Positions 21,187-31,596 of a stretch of 64,000 bases of DNA are shown here, piece by piece. Each line of letters begins with the position of its first letter. Within the stretch, counting starts at the first letter, position 1. The DNA is from Triatoma infestans (lineage: Eukaryota; Arthropoda; Insecta; Hemiptera; Reduviidae): the NCBI GenBank assembly GCA_011037195.1, contig JAAEAF010003140.1, positions 26,952 through 90,951 on the forward strand. Reading direction: 5' to 3'. The notes under the pieces are model-generated. The model had not been told where the DNA came from. It ran no database searches and saw nothing but the letters and a program-made list of their open reading frames with translations. Position numbers and translations under genes: made by a program.

Positions 21187-22020
21187 TCTGGTGTGAAACA
21201 CCTCACAAACTTTCTCTTACTCCAGTTCTCAAAATGATAATTGACAAATTTTTATAGTTTGTGTACCAAATTAATGAAATTCGTCGAAAACTGAAAAAAC
21301 TGTTCAGTAAAAGCGCACTTCCGGTTTACTAATTTTCTTGAAACTTGGAATTTCAGCCATCTATTTATTTCTAACTAATTATGTTTGGATGATAGAATTG
21401 TATAATCAACTAGGATAGCACTTTAGATGAAAATCTAACCCTACCCCTCCCCTAAAGTGCCCTTAAAAGAATTTTCCCAGAGAAATGTTTTAGATAAAAG
21501 TTGTAGATCTTTGCATGTTTAGTTTATATACGAAGTTTCATAAAAATCGTCGGAGCCATTTTTGAGAAAATTTTGAAAAAGTGAATAAATCATTTAGTAA
21601 AGTGGTAAAGTAAACGCACTTCCGGTTATCCGATTTTTTTCAAACTCGGAATTTCAACAACATATTTAATTCTAATTAACATTATTTAGATGACACAATT
21701 GTGAAATAAAACTGAAATAGCACTTTAGATGGAAACCTAACCCCACCCCTCCCCCAAAAGTGCCCTTCAGAGTCATTTTCCCGGAGAAATGTTTCAAATA
21801 AAAGTTGTAGCTCTTTGTATGTGGGTTGAGTTGTTTGAGTTTAAAGAAAATCGTCGGAGCCATTTTTGAGAAAATCGCAAAAAAGTAAAAAAAAACTAGT
21901 AAAGTGGTACTTCCGGTTGAGGAATTTTGACAGATAACGTAGTGTCAGATCCCATGTGATACCTAAACGGAATATCAAGTTTCAACTTTCTACGGTTTTT
22001 CGTTTTTGAGCTATGCTGTT

Positions 22021-22052
<32 letters not shown>

Positions 22053-22177
22053 GACCATTTGCTAAAAACCACTTTTTTCGACTCAGGGGACCTCAAAACG
22101 GATATTTCCGGTGAAAACTCGATATCGAAAATTTGACACGATTACAATACTTCCTCTTACTAGGAGTAAGAGAAAGT
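21187..22177 (+). mobile_element. Family H, full length
   Basis: Start TCTGGTGTGAAACACCTCAC, inner box CTTTCTCTTACTCC. Module 1 lies at about 21290-21590 and module 2 at about 21583-21892; each runs from CACTTCCGGTT to GTCGGAGCCATTTTTGAG. A part module (AGTGGTACTTCCGGTTGAGG, ACCTAAACGGAATATC) follows, then (CA)n at 22027-22052 and the palindrome CTTACTAGGAGTAAGAGAAAGT at the end. There is no long ORF on either strand. This is the best plus-strand reference copy. Confidence 0.85.
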
Positions 22178-22664
22178 AAAAATATAGTCTATTTTATAAA
22201 TTCAGTGTTAGTAATTCAAGCAATAACTCTCTAAACTAACTTCCGCCTAATAAATCCCTCTTCAAGACATCTAACTTCATACCTCAGGAATCACAATTGA
22301 TTCCACTACACAATCTATAAAGAACGAGAAACCCATAAAACTGTGATTTTCTATTGATATAATCTGGTTAACACGTCTTAATTCCAAGGTTCACCACTGT
22401 ATGATTCCAGCTCCTTCATAATTTCTCACTTGCTAGGTCACCATCCGTTGAATAGAATCTGTACCGCTCGCAATAAAGGCGAGAGAATGTTAGCATCACT
22501 GTTTTATGTGAGAGCTTATATAAACAGTATATCAGTTATAAATCATAATCTTATTTATCAGATTACATTTCATATTGTATAAACAAACCTTTAATCTTTG
22601 TTAATAAATTATTAATTATAATGACGTTGAATACGATATTTAATTTATATTATTATATTAATAC
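22178..22664. other. Unrecognised AT-rich region
   Basis: Contains the short block resembling 15400 (ACCGCTCGCAATAAAGG near 22465) and otherwise nothing I can assign. Confidence 0.35.
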
Positions 22665-23800
22665 TTTCTCTTAATATTAGGTAGAGTAAGTGTTACGATC
22701 GTGTCAGATTTTCGAAAGTGAAGTTTTCACCAGAAATACATGTTTTAAGTTCCTTGAGTACCGAATGTTCTGTGTGTGCGTATGAACCAAATTACCTCAA
22801 AAACTAAAAGCCACAGGAAGAGCCACAAACTTCATATTCCGTTTAGGTACCACCACCCACCATCCAGCATATGGCAATTAATTTCTGGCCAAAATCTATC
22901 AATCGAAAAATGTGACTCTATTGAATGCTTTTTTTGTTTTTGTCAATTTTTCCTGATTTTTTTTTTTTTTTTTTAAATGGCTCCAACGATTTTCTTTAAA
23001 CTTCGTATAATATCTGCACACATAAATATCTATTGTTGAAAATGTGGCTGGGTCCGCAATGCTGGATAACATCCGGTATTTCATCCGTCGTAGCACGCCT
23101 ATTGGTTTTGTTCCTGACCGGTTTCGGATATTCATCCATCGTCAGGGCAAATTCACCAAGTCGTGTAGAGAGTTCACTTCAACGAAATGTTTCTGTAGAC
23201 TCACACTTGTTTGTTGTATATATGTGAGAAGGTTATAAGGTTATGTTACTACATGTGTGTGTTTCATGACAAAGTGAAATTATTATAAATTGTAATTAGG
23301 CATAGAAAGTAGTGTGAAAAATAGTAAAAAAAAACACACTATTTCTAATGCCTAATCACAATTTATAATAATTTCACTTTGTCATGAAACACACACATTT
23401 AGTAACATAACCTTATAACCTTCCCACATATATACAACCAACAAGTGTGAGTCTACAGAAACATTTCGTTCAAGTGAACTCTCTACACGAACTTGGTGAA
23501 TTTGCTCTGACGATGGATGAATATCCGAAACCGGTCAAGAAAAAAACCAATATGCATGCTACGACGGATAAAATACCGGATAAATATCTATTACTTGTAT
23601 TTAAAGCATCTTTCAAGTTTTTTTTTTTAGATGGTGTTCTAGGGGAACAGCAACGTTAGCTTCCCTCTAAAGTACTACTTCCACAAAATGTATGCTTCTA
23701 AAACCTATAAAATATGTATATAAATTAAATGTATTATTAACATTCTTAATTTGAAGAGAATTGGTTCACGGAAAATGCTAAATTAATATATTTTTACTTT
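22665..23800 (-). repeat. Family H subfamily B copy split by family P
   Basis: The left part (to 23034) has CTTTCTCTTAATATTAGGTA, TTACGATCGTGTCAGATT, a short GT tract and GGCTCCAACGATTTTCTTTA. The right part (from 23580) resumes with CTATTACTTGTATTTAAAGC and TTAGCTTCCCTCTAAAGTAC. The interruption is the family P palindrome with its 13-bp target duplication. Confidence 0.75.
23035..23579. mobile_element. Family P palindromic element with two hammerhead-like motifs
   Basis: A near-perfect inverted repeat has arms of about 240 bp meeting at a 16-base loop (23318-23333). Each arm holds the motif CTGACGA, one base, GGAT/ATCC stem, GAAACCGGTC: plus strand at 23507-23536, minus strand in mirror position (CTGACGA at 23145-23139). 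The left end is longer by about 40 bp (GTTGAAAATGTGGCTGGGTC). ATAAATATCTATT flanks both sides (23022-23034, 23580-23592), a 13-bp target duplication. No protein is encoded; ORFs such as the one reading LTMDEYPKPVKK are the motif in translation. PLEs are known to carry hammerhead motifs and inverted terminal copies, so PLE-driven mobilisation is likely. Confidence 0.8.
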
Positions 23801-24290
23801 CTCTTACTCTGATAAAAGGAAGTATTTGCGATCGTGCCAGATTTCCAAAATTGAGTTCAAAAACGAAAAATGGAAGGGGGAAGCGTAAAACTTGGTGATC
23901 CATTCGGGTAAAACTACCATATCTGGGGACTCATATATGTGTATTTTGGGTAAAATTCATCAACTGAAAGGAAAGATTGAATTGTTATAGGGGATTATTT
24001 GTATTGCGACCTGAAAGATTTTTATTGTGTCCTTTGGAGCCTTCTCATCAGTGAACTGCCGGTCCTCCAAGCAGTGTTCTCTAGCTATAGACAACAATGC
24101 CCATCACTTGACAGTGGCTCCTAGGAAGAGAAAATCTAAGGGCATCATACATTCGCACCCGGGACCTCCGCGTTGCTAGTCCAGCGCGCTACCACTGAGC
24201 TAATCCCTTCCTTCTCCCTTGGCTTACGCCAATTAACTAGAGACGGAGATCCTTAGTTTGTGTACTGTGCTTGCCCTTGCCTGTAAAGGG
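23801..24290 (-). repeat. Family H start with SINE-A variant (inverted duplicate)
   Basis: ACTTTCTCTTACTCTGATAA opens a family H subfamily B copy in reverse. From about 24000 to 24231 a SINE-A of the CGACCTGAAAG-tail type lies in reverse. ACGCCAATTAACTAGAGACG and GTGTACTGTGCTTGCC follow. The whole is the mirror of 19560-20000. Confidence 0.7.
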
Positions 24291-24304
24291 TGTATGTTAT
24301 TATT

Positions 24305-24830
24305 ATTCAAAGAAGGGGAGGGCAAAACCCTACGCTATCCAAAGCCTCCCTGGGTCCATATAGCTACCCCTAAAGAATAACAACTACTGGGACTGGAACA
24401 AAAGTCCAACCCAGGTTTTACCCATCTAAGTTTCACCACAGACCGAACAAATCGGACCAAAACCCTAAAAGGACATAGCTTAAGATCCTCTATCGATATC
24501 CTATTCCGGCCGAAGTTCCTAAACCTAATCTCCTCACAGCCCAAACAATCCGTCATCAGATGCATGGGTGTTTCCTCCTCCGTCTCACAAACTATACAAA
24601 AGGGATCAACCATGAGTCCCGTTGTATAGAGATGTCTCCTTAAGCCACAATGCCCAGTGAGGAAGCCAAACAGATGCCTGAGTGAGGTCCGTGAAAGGGT
24701 GTATGTAGTCTTAATGTATTGTGTACTGTTCTGGCGAAGTGCATGGAGTACTGAGCTGTGGTAACCCGTGGGGTCGCCACGTAACTGCATGCAACAGATA
24801 CCACTTGCCAATGTATTATAGATCTTTTTG
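24305..24830 (-). pseudogene. RNase H LINE C-terminus with 3' UTR
   Basis: A minus-strand frame reads LASGICCMQLRGDPTGYHSS, then SRTSLRHLFGFLTGHCGLRR, the zinc motif CIVCETEEETPMHLMTDC (C-X2-C-X8-H-X4-C), FGRNRISIEDLKLCPFRVLV and FVRSVVKLRW. The 3' UTR (TATGGACCCAGGGAGGCTTT on the minus strand) ends with a short (AAT)n tail. It is closely related to the LINE pair at 45570-48435. It begins downstream of the RNase H catalytic residues, so it is heavily 5'-truncated. The upstream lysine-rich reading is a poly-A/T artefact, not protein. Confidence 0.85.
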
Positions 24831-24871
24831 TTAAAAACTTGTTTCTTTTTCTTTTTTTCTTTTAGTTCCAA

Positions 24872-25440
24872 GGATTTATTTCTAATTTCATTACACTACT
24901 GGTTTAAGTATTTACAGTATCTCATTATTTATTCAGATATATTCTTTTATATCTTTTATTATAAGTTATTATACAGACTTATTTGAATAACTTATAAAAA
25001 ATTTTTATTATAGCTATAATGTTTTGCAGTTAAAGAAGTTATTTTCTCGAACTTAATGTTGGAAAGTTTTAAATTCTCCCTGTTTTTAGGTTCACTATAT
25101 TTACCAATGGAGACATTCAGATTTTAATTTTTTTTTCTATCTTTAATAGTTTCCGAGAACAGCTTATGCTTTAAACAGAGGCCGCCCCCTATAGAATGTT
25201 GTAAAAAATTATGATGTGCAAAACTTAACACAACTTTTTTTCTTATGTGCAACATTCAAAAGTTAGAAATAATTTTAGTATTGTTTGGCGAAAGTCATGA
25301 GCGTAGCCAAGATTATGATGTAAGAGGAATAATTTATGGGTCTTACTGCAATTTACATATTTCTGATTTATTTATTTATTTATTTATTTATATGGGTATT
25401 ATCCAGTTAAAAATTTCACATATATGTAACTGAAAATGAT
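24872..25440. other. Unrecognised AT-rich region
   Basis: Contains a (TTTA)n run at about 25368-25392. No gene recognised. Confidence 0.4.
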
Positions 25441-25444
25441 TTTT

Positions 25445-25795
25445 TGTGGTTTGTTGTGCAGAGCTGGAAAGCATCAAAGACATTTTCCGTGATAGCCTAC
25501 TACTTTTTGTGGTCATTGACCGGTTTCGGGCGTTCAACAATCAGCAGGATGTTTTTGTACAGAGCAAATTTATAATATAAATTATATAATATGTATTATT
25601 ATGTATATATATATATATTAGTATAATATATAATAAATAATTGAGTGTATCAACTAAATTTAAATTCTCTTTGTAACAAGTCTATATTATCATACTATTT
25701 TGACAAAACCATCCTGATGATGGACGAACGGCCGAAACCGGTCGATGACCACCAAAAGAAGCAAGCTATCATGGAAAATATTTAGAATATTATTT
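25445..25795. repeat. Family P2 inverted pair
   Basis: The left half reads TTTTCCGTGATAGCCTACTA, GTGGTCATTGACCGGTTTCG. The right half is its complement (CCGAAACCGGTCGATGACCA, ATCATGGAAAAT) with CTGATGA at 25713-25719. The centre is (TA)-rich. Same architecture as family P at 23 kb with a different motif stem. No target duplication could be confirmed. Confidence 0.6.
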
Positions 25796-25849
25796 ATTAT
25801 ATGTGCATCCGAAATTATAATTAGGCAAAAAAAAATGTCATACTAAAAG

Positions 25850-26250
25850 CAGTTTTTCTTCAGACTTTGGATTTATGACAATGCATTAAATTCATATTAA
25901 TACTAAACAATAGAATCATTTATATATTGAAATAGCACTTTAGAAAGTTTGTAATTCCTTTATATGGTTAAGTGATATGCCAAAATATAATTAAAAACCG
26001 TATAACCATTTTCGAGTGTATCTATTCATTAAAATTGTACTTCTGGGTGATGGATATTCACGGAAAATGTCTCTAATGCTTTCCAGCTCTGCGAAACCAA
26101 CCACCACAACCATTACACCTCATATTAGCCACCCACATATTAGCATGAACAAAATAAAGAGGCTACCATGGAAAATGTCTATGATGAGGTGTAATGTCTT
26201 GGTAAACATAGGCAAACCTTTGCCACAGACTTTCAGGTAGAGCTAGTCGC
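25850..26250 (+). repeat. Family H and P2 fragments
   Basis: At 25850-26040 there are degenerate family H module words. At 26057-26185 there are P2 words (GGAAAATGTCTCTAATGCTT, TCCAGCTCTGCG, AGGCTACCATGGAAAATGTC), apparently in two partial copies. Confidence 0.45.
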
Positions 26251-26254
26251 AGTA

Positions 26255-26983
26255 AATCAAATCAAACTTTATTTGCTATAAGATTACAAATGAGCCTGTT
26301 AAGCAAGTGAGTTGGCTTTTCAAGCTGGACATAAACTGAATAAATACAATCGAATTCTAACTGTATTCTAAAAATTATAACTAATTAAGTAAAATAAATT
26401 CTTTGTAACAAATTACACTAATTACAATTACAGTAATAGTGATAATATTAATTTACATGATCAAAATGATTATTAATAGAATTATTACTACAAGAGAAAT
26501 TCACTCTAAAATAAGAGATAGAGAGCAGTATATATATAAGTAAGTTATGAAATGAAAGTTAATAATGATATCAAAAATAAAAAATAATAAATTTTAAACA
26601 AAGGAAATTCATAATAATATGTACATAATAATTAATTAATACGAGCTCAAATATATTCGACAATTAGATGAGGTGGTTAAAAAAAGAAACTAAGAGAAAA
26701 AAACAAAGCTAGAGCTAGTCGCAGTAACTATCTATGATACTAAGATATTGTACAGTCTGTGTGTGTATGGTCAGTATTGCTCAAAAACGGAAAGCTGAAT
26801 CTTGGTATAAGATGACAGATGCATCAATAAGATTTTGATCTCATAATTGTTCGACCAAATATAACATTTCACTGAATAGATTTATCGTGTTTTCTTTTTT
26901 TTTTGCTATTTTCTAGAACGATTTTATTTAAATTTGGTAATATCAACTACGTAATATATTCCTTACAAATGCTTAATAATTTC
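26255..26983 (-). mobile_element. Retroelement 3' end with poly(A) signal, unclassified
   Basis: On the minus strand the left boundary reads TTATAGCAAATAAAGTTTGA followed by TTTGATTT, a polyadenylation-type end common in LINEs. The rest, up to about 26700, is AT-rich with no conserved frame. Confidence 0.3.
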
Positions 26984-27162
26984 AGGCGGGGGCTTAACGT
27001 CCAACTACCAAATTAGGTATCGTGGATTGAGGGTGGACGCATCTACTTTACCATAAAACATTTATTAAATGAATAATAAAAATTTAGCATTTATACGAGG
27101 GGCTCGAACTGGTAACCTCCCAGTTACAAGTCCATACTCATAACCACTACTCCAACCATATT
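26983..27162 (-). mobile_element. SINE-B, reverse copy
   Basis: TTCAGGCGGGGGCTTAACGT, CCAACTACCAAATTAGGTAT and GAGGGGCTCGAACTGG are the SINE-B body and B box in reverse. It ends at the tRNA-like head near 27157 (ACCACTACTCCAACC). Confidence 0.8.
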
Positions 27163-27284
27163 TTTGTAATATAGTGTCATATCATAGCTTACGTTTATAT
27201 TCTAAATTGTAAAAGGGTTTATTCTGTGCATATAATAAAATAAAATAAAAAAACAAAATATAAACAAAAGAAAATTCTCATATA

Positions 27285-27775
27285 TTGGAAGCCACACGTA
27301 CAAACTCACAAATTTTTTCAAAAAACTGGGCATTAAGACATCCTTCCGGACAAACAACAAATTAGGCAAAAATCTCCGCACTCGTACCGAGTTCACTGAC
27401 GTGTATGACAGCAGTGGGGTCTACGAGTTGAAGTGCCCGGACTGTGACAACATTTACGTGGGGCAGACCGGCAGAAAAATCAAGGAACGATTTACCGAAC
27501 ACATCAGATCATACAAATACGACAAAGTTGACTCAAATTACGCCAATCACCTAAAAACTAACAAACATAAACCCGATGACATAACGACCACGATGAAACT
27601 AAACACTCTGGCCACAAAGGACGACGACTTGACATAGTAGAACAACTCGAAATATATAAACGAAAAACACAAAACTTAATAAATGAACAGACAAAATTTG
27701 CTAGTGAACCATTATTCAGAACACTCTTCCCACAATAGCAACAGAAACACAATTACACACGCAACAAATAGTTCT
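27285..27775 (+). pseudogene. Penelope-like element GIY-YIG endonuclease
   Basis: The open frame from about 27285 reads SYIGSHTYKLTNFFKKLGIK, TSFRTNNKLGKN, then the nuclease core GVYELKCPDCDNIYVGQTGR and IKERFTEHIRSY. It continues SNYANHLKTNKHKPDDI and LATKDDDL. A one-base slip near 27630 shifts it to DIVEQLEIYKRKTQNLINEQ and FRTLFPQ. GIY (here GVY), YVG, the CX2C insert, R and E are all visible, so the domain looks catalytically complete apart from the slip. In PLEs this domain nicks target DNA for RT priming; the RT that should precede it is absent. A reading of GTG as start is unnecessary because the frame stays open upstream. Closely matches the dead copy at 12255. Confidence 0.88.
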
Positions 27776-28285
27776 TAAATAGATTTTAAGGTTAGGTGAG
27801 TGTATGTGAGTGATGATGTGACATGGTTTGTGGGATGCATAATAAAAAACTTAATTATATAAGAAAACATAATTAGGTATACATGCTTGCGAGGGCTGTG
27901 TGAGGATGTGAGGGCTGCGTGAAAAAGTGAAAGAGTGACTGGAGTTTCTTAATTCTTTGGAACTGGAAAACTTAACTTAATTATATAAAAAATCGTTCAG
28001 TTTTAAACGAATGAATGAATTTTAAAATGTTAGTTTAATCGTTGTTTAATTTTATTTAGATTTATTTTGTGTATCCTATTTTTTATTTTTTGTATATTCT
28101 TAATATTTTGGTTAGTTAATTGTGAAGTAAGTCTCCCTCCAACAAAGAGTTTAAAGATTAGACCCCCGCGTCCACTGTAAGAAAAGAATTTGCCCTTTAA
28201 CAACCCAAACACGTGTTTTCCCACCCATCTGGCCACATCCCTTTATCTAGTTTAAGAGTTTAGTATTTAAGAATACACCTCAGTT
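27776..28285. other. Unrecognised region
   Basis: No feature assigned. This may be the 3' flank of the PLE fragment. ORFs here are short and unremarkable. Confidence 0.35.
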
Positions 28286-28289
28286 AGTG

Positions 28290-28470
28290 TGAAACTAAGT
28301 CTCTGTACGAGTCTGTGTTGGCACACTGTCTGAAGAACCCATCCTGAAGATGGGCGAACGCCCGAAACCGGTCGATGACCACAAAATGAAGCAGGCTACC
28401 ACGGAAAATGTCTCTGATGCTTTCCAGCTCTGCGGAACCAACCACCACAACAAAAGAAAATTCATTCACA
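28290..28470 (+). repeat. Family P2 unit with intact hammerhead-like motif
   Basis: CTGAAGA at 28344-28350, one base, GGGC 28352-28355, loop GAAC, GCCC 28360-28363, GAAA 28364-28367, then CCGGTCGATGACC, itself able to pair GGTC with GACC. CACAAAATGAAGCAGGCTAC and CTTTCCAGCTCTGCGG follow. It lies about 500 bp downstream of the PLE endonuclease, where PLE terminal sequence would be expected. Confidence 0.6.
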
Positions 28471-28494
28471 TTTTTTCGGATTCATTGTAAGAGA

Positions 28495-29055
28495 AAGTAA
28501 AAAAAAAAAAAAATCACGAAAAATAATTTCAATAACATAACTTATAAAACTTATAAAAATCTTCTGCCACATCCGGTTAACTGATTTTCTTCTAACAATG
28601 GAAGTCTAGTATGTATTTAATGCGCCCTTAATTTTATGGTAAACCATGCATTGTGTATTGCTGTGGCGCTTTTAGGGTAAAGGTTAATATTGATCCAAAG
28701 ATTCAATTTTCCTGGACAAATGTTTCAATTAAAAGTGATAGGCCTTTATTGGCATGATTAGTATGAGAAGAGTAAAAGAATTTGTTGGAACCATTTTCGT
28801 AAAAATTTTGTAAAAGACTGAAAAAAAAAGAAGAAAAAGAAAACCCTAATTGCTGTTTGAATTATTTCGATCGAATTCTTTGGATCCGATATCTGATGAA
28901 CCAGAATGCCAAGTTTACAAAACCTCTCAGCGCCTTTTCTTTTTTAAGTTGTTGTGTTTCAAACATTTAGTATTCAGGATTCAGCAATCAAAACTTAAGT
29001 TTCGAAAATTTGATACAATCTAAATACTTACTCATAATAATTAAGAGAAAGTGAG
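28495..29055 (+). repeat. Family H subfamily B, palindromic-end part
   Basis: Module words CACATCCGGTTAACTGATTT, TTGTTGGAACCATTTTCG and AATGCCAAGTTTACAAAACC run to AATACTTACTC...TAATTAAGAGAAAGT at the end. No (GT)n. Confidence 0.6.
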
Positions 29056-30010
29056 GATAAAATACTCGTAAAATAAAAAAAAAAATGGTGTGTATCTAAA
29101 TAATTTTGAAATATTACAAAGGCACTTGTGGCCAAGTTATATCATGAGTTTGTACAATTCGAATTTACCGAGATGTAACGTATTCTCTTCCATCATTGTC
29201 ACAAGCACGCCCTATATATATTGCACGTTATATGTAAGTATGTATATATATATATATGTATATACACATAAATGTACAGGGGTTAGAAACTGTGCGGGCT
29301 CGTGTTAGAATGATGAAACTGTTGACGATGACTACTCTTGCAGGGTGTGAAACGTCGTTGATTAATGACCAGTCGATGTCCTATAGTCCAGTTCACATAA
29401 CACATAGAAACTCTATAGTAGTAAACTATGTTCTGCTGTCATATCTGTACGTCGGGCTTAAAAGGGCGTTCATGTTAGAACTCATATTGACTGTATGCCG
29501 ATTAAAATGGTACCATTGTATGCATTAAGCAAACATTGTCTAGTCTTATTGCTTAACAGAATCTATGTTCAAATCGTAGTTCACAATATGCTTACGCCAT
29601 ATTACATATTCAGACAAATAAATATCTTTTTATCTCAAATCTTCATGTGGAACAACCTTGCTCTGATGCATCTTGCCGAGAAATTTGGGGGGGGGGGTTT
29701 ACGAGGGAGTCTGAACGTTAAGCATTACTTTAAAGTGTAACTTCAGTATAATAAGCGGCTCTAAAATCTATACAACATTAGATACATTAAAAGAATTAAA
29801 GTATTCCAAATTTGAAGAAAATCTGTTAATCAAAAATACGATATTACATATTGGTTTCTGAGTTTCCTTGGAAATTGCTACAAAGAATTTCTTTAAACTT
29901 GGAATGCTGTTTGCACAGATATAAACGTAACAAATTTATCTGGAACATTTTCTCATAAGGATTCGTTTCTAGAGAGAATCTATGACTTTAATTTTCAAGT
30001 ATTATTGGGG
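29056..30010. other. Possibly unique region
   Basis: The stretch 29130-29740 has more balanced composition with three overlapping short frames, (TA)n at 29240-29255 and a G9 run at 29688. I recognise none of the products. Family H subfamily B words resume at 29810-30005 in reverse. Confidence 0.35.
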
Positions 30011-30017
30011 TTTGATG

Positions 30018-30240
30018 TAGGCCCTTTTTTTTTTAATTTAAGGCGCGTCAGCATCTATGGTCATTGTAGCCCGGAGCCTTCTCAGTGTTCTCTCGTTACA
30101 GACAACACCGTCCGTCACGGACAGTGAGTTTGTAGAAGCTGCCTAAGAAGAAAAAAATCTAAGGGCAGCCCAGCTGGACTGGAACCCGGGACCTCCTTGG
30201 AGGAGTCCAGTACGCTAACCACTAAGCCAATCTCTTCCCT
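30018..30240 (-). mobile_element. SINE-A, reverse copy
   Basis: TTTAAGGCGCGTCAGCATCT (tail), GCCCGGAGCCTTCTCAG (body), GGAACCCGGGACCTCC (B-box region, one change) and GTACGCTAACCACTAAGCCA (A-box region). Confidence 0.85.
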
Positions 30241-30979
30241 GTTTTATCTCAATCTCTGTTATTGTATTTGGTATGTATTATGTGTTATGTATTGTATTTT
30301 TTATCTGTTATATTATTTGTCTTATCTCGATCACTGTCTTATTGACTACACTTTAATTTTACATTCTTGCCTGTCATTGTGCACAGAACCAGTGTAAGTA
30401 AACATATTGTATTTAAAGGCATCTTTGTGTAAAAATTACGAAGTTACAGAAATTCTTCTTTTTTTTTTTGTAACTGCAATACCGCAGTAATATAAAATCG
30501 TGTGATTCAAAAGTAGTGGGTGAATTCAAGGAAAAAAAAGGGGGGGGAATTTATAAGGAGATTAAAATATTAAAAACGAGATTATAATGAGATACACTGT
30601 AATTAGGATTAAAGGCTATATTATCTGTGTGCCCTTAAACATGAAATACATCTTCCATTTATTTATTCGTATAATATTTTAGTTTGTAAACAATGGTATA
30701 CGAAGGTGGGAGACATTCTGTGGCTAGTCGAGATAATGATATTAGTAATTTCTATGTAGTCCCTTAGAAAGGAATATACAGTAAAGCTTCATAGCCCTTT
30801 ATAATTCTGTTGCAAAATAATTATTTTAATGCAATAATTTATGAAAATGTATATATTGAGTATGTCCTCAGTTCTAATTGTAATTTTCATTTAAATAATC
30901 GGATTATCTGTCTGCTTATGATAATATAATTTATAAATTAAATTAACAACTATAATCCCTTCTCACATAAACAAGTAAA
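30241..30979. other. Unrecognised AT-rich region
   Basis: No feature assigned beyond homopolymer runs. Confidence 0.4.
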
Positions 30980-30992
30980 CTAAATAAATCTG

Positions 30993-31283
30993 GTTTTTCA
31001 TCCGTCTTAGCATGCATATTTCTTTTATTCCTGACTGGTTTCGGATTTTCATCCATCGTCAGAGTAAATTTATCAAGTTCATTTTAATGTAATGTGCACA
31101 TACAATCAATAAGTCATGAAGATTGTAGTGTATAATAGAAACACTTTTATACGCCTATCACTTTTATTCTGACGATGGATGAAAATCCGAAACCGGTCAG
31201 GAATAAAAGAAATATGCTTGCTATGACGGATAAAATACTAGGTGGGGTCCAGTATTGCGGACCCATCCACACATATTCAACAT
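30993..31283. mobile_element. Family P palindromic element, short copy
   Basis: The arms begin TTTTTCATCCGTCTTAGCAT (left) and its complement (right). Each carries the motif CTGACGA, one base, GGAT/ATCC stem, GAAA: plus at 31169-31192, minus at 31063 downward. In the left copy the bases after the GAAA read CCAGTC, not CCGGTC. The longer end is on the right here (CCAGTATTGCGGACCCATCC), opposite to the 23-kb copy. CTAAATAAATCTG flanks both sides (30980-30992, 31284-31296), a 13-bp target duplication. Confidence 0.8.
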
Positions 31284-31299
31284 CTAAATAAATCTGTAT

Positions 31300-31595
31300 A
31301 TTTTTCCCACAATTTCTTATAATAAAAACTTCAAACTACCATGGGGCATGTGATAATGTTTTGGTCGAAATCGTATATACAACTTTACTAAATGCTATTT
31401 TTACTTCAGATTTTCGCAATTTTCTCGACAATGGCTTCAATAGTTTTCTTTAAACTTCGTATACTATCTATACAGATAAATGCCTATCACTTTTATTTTG
31501 AGCATTTCTCTGGGAAAATTATTTTTTTATGGGTTCCGGGGGGGTTGCAATGTTATGCTTTCCTCTAATGTCCCACTTCAGTGAAATGATTGATT
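31300..31595 (-). repeat. Family H subfamily B module
   Basis: AATGGCTTCAATAGTTTTCT, TAAATGCCTATCACTTTTAT, TTCCGGGGGGGTTGCAATGT and TTTCCTCTAATGTCCCACTT in the reverse orientation. No ends present. Confidence 0.6.
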
Positions 31596-31596
31596 C

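Noticed and set aside
22899..23238. ORFs reading MNIRNRSGTKPIG and similar
   Set aside because: They are the hammerhead-like motif and family P arm in translation; the same DNA reads open on both strands because it is palindromic.
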